Source: Gemmatimonadaceae bacterium
GTDB lineage: Bacteria; Gemmatimonadota; Gemmatimonadetes; Gemmatimonadales; Gemmatimonadaceae
Length of the DNA: 51,762 nt
Assembly (NCBI GenBank): GCA_013361335.1
Contig: JABFYH010000172.1
Span: 1-51,762 of the forward strand
Reading direction: 5' to 3'
Both the position numbers and the translations under genes were made by a program. Under the pieces are notes generated by a model, which made no database searches, was not told the DNA's origin, and saw nothing but the letters and a program-made list of their open reading frames with translations. Below, one piece after another: positions 51,654 to 51,762 of this stretch (the stretch's first letter is position 1; each line of letters begins with the position of its first letter).

Positions 51654-51762
51654 CAACGCCTCCCTGCGAACCGGGCCGGCCGCGCCGACCGGAACACCAG
51701 CGGCCGGTCGTTGTTGCGCGCCACCACGATCAGCTCTCCATTCGCCGTCCGCACGCGCTGGA
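51653..51762 (-). CDS. 3' end of a second FG-GAP repeat protein (partial)
   Basis: Only the last 36 codons are inside the window: QRVRTANGELIVVARNND then PLVFR, ending at TGA 51653-51655. The pattern resembles the C-terminus of the 1117-residue FG-GAP protein (GANGDRLVVVARND). It is cut by the window edge and is coupled to the haloperoxidase-like gene. Confidence 0.6.
   Translation of the reverse strand, partial: QRVRTANGELIVVARNNDRPLVFRSARPARFAGRR

Overview
The window is very GC-rich (roughly two thirds G+C by eye) and densely coded, with strong G/C third-codon bias. The gene set suggests a Gemmatimonadota-like soil or aquatic heterotroph. It has many secreted peptidases (M61, M14, S9), FG-GAP/ASPIC lipoproteins, a RagA-type plug lipoprotein, a bacterial deoxyhypusine-synthase homologue and several ECF sigma factors. 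The phylum is an inference from gene content; there is no rRNA here to prove it. I saw no tRNA, rRNA, CRISPR array, insertion sequence or prophage.

Layout. 1-1036: an ECF sigma factor with a zinc-binding RsrA-like anti-sigma. 1037-9167: an EamA exporter, a soluble PAS-PAS-GAF histidine kinase downstream of an M61 peptidase, a PepSY protein, an enoyl-CoA hydratase and a von Willebrand A protein. 9289-12759: a GntR regulator, RsgA, a small protein and proline dehydrogenase. 12875-16683: overlapping S9 and M14 peptidases. 16843-18540: an ECF sigma factor, a membrane protein with a glycogen-binding CBM48 domain, and a secreted protein, all overlapping. 18648-22099: fadI-fadJ. 22148-29984: an unknown protein, GlpD, GreA, a metallo-beta-lactamase-fold hydrolase, a deoxyhypusine-synthase-like enzyme, a LOG protein, a YggL-like protein, a small membrane protein and a VOC protein. 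30042-45588: a carbohydrate region with a ribose-type ABC transporter, two SLC45/GPH-like MFS permeases, GH13, a lipoprotein trehalase, a GH100-like glycosidase and a uridine-kinase-like P-loop protein; an NTF2-like protein, an AhpD-like protein and a CocE/NonD hydrolase also lie in it. 45610-51762: a 50-residue basic protein, a GNAT, a large FG-GAP/ASPIC lipoprotein, a lone TonB-plug lipoprotein, a vanadium-haloperoxidase-like PAP2 protein and the end of a second FG-GAP protein.

Two signals stand out. First, the AhpD-like gene at 35902-36510 is open in one frame except for a single TGA exactly at the second cysteine of the C-x2-C-x3-H active site. That TGA is followed by a hairpin with a GGUC apical loop at SECIS distance, so it is probably a selenoprotein. 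Second, eight intergenic elements share one architecture: a central inverted repeat flanked by inverted arms made of tandem 7-, 8- or 9-base units. All sit at gene 3' ends and all have purine-rich strands pointing inward. Several place TGA in all three frames, and four neighbouring genes take their stop codons from the repeat units. Different arm families share nearly the same GGCACACC/GGTGTGCC core, so arms and core appear modular. A terminator-like hairpin with a T7 tract just upstream of greA is a third regulatory lead.

Stop/start overlaps (ATGA, GTGA, TGATG) are unusually common and define many of the transcription units.
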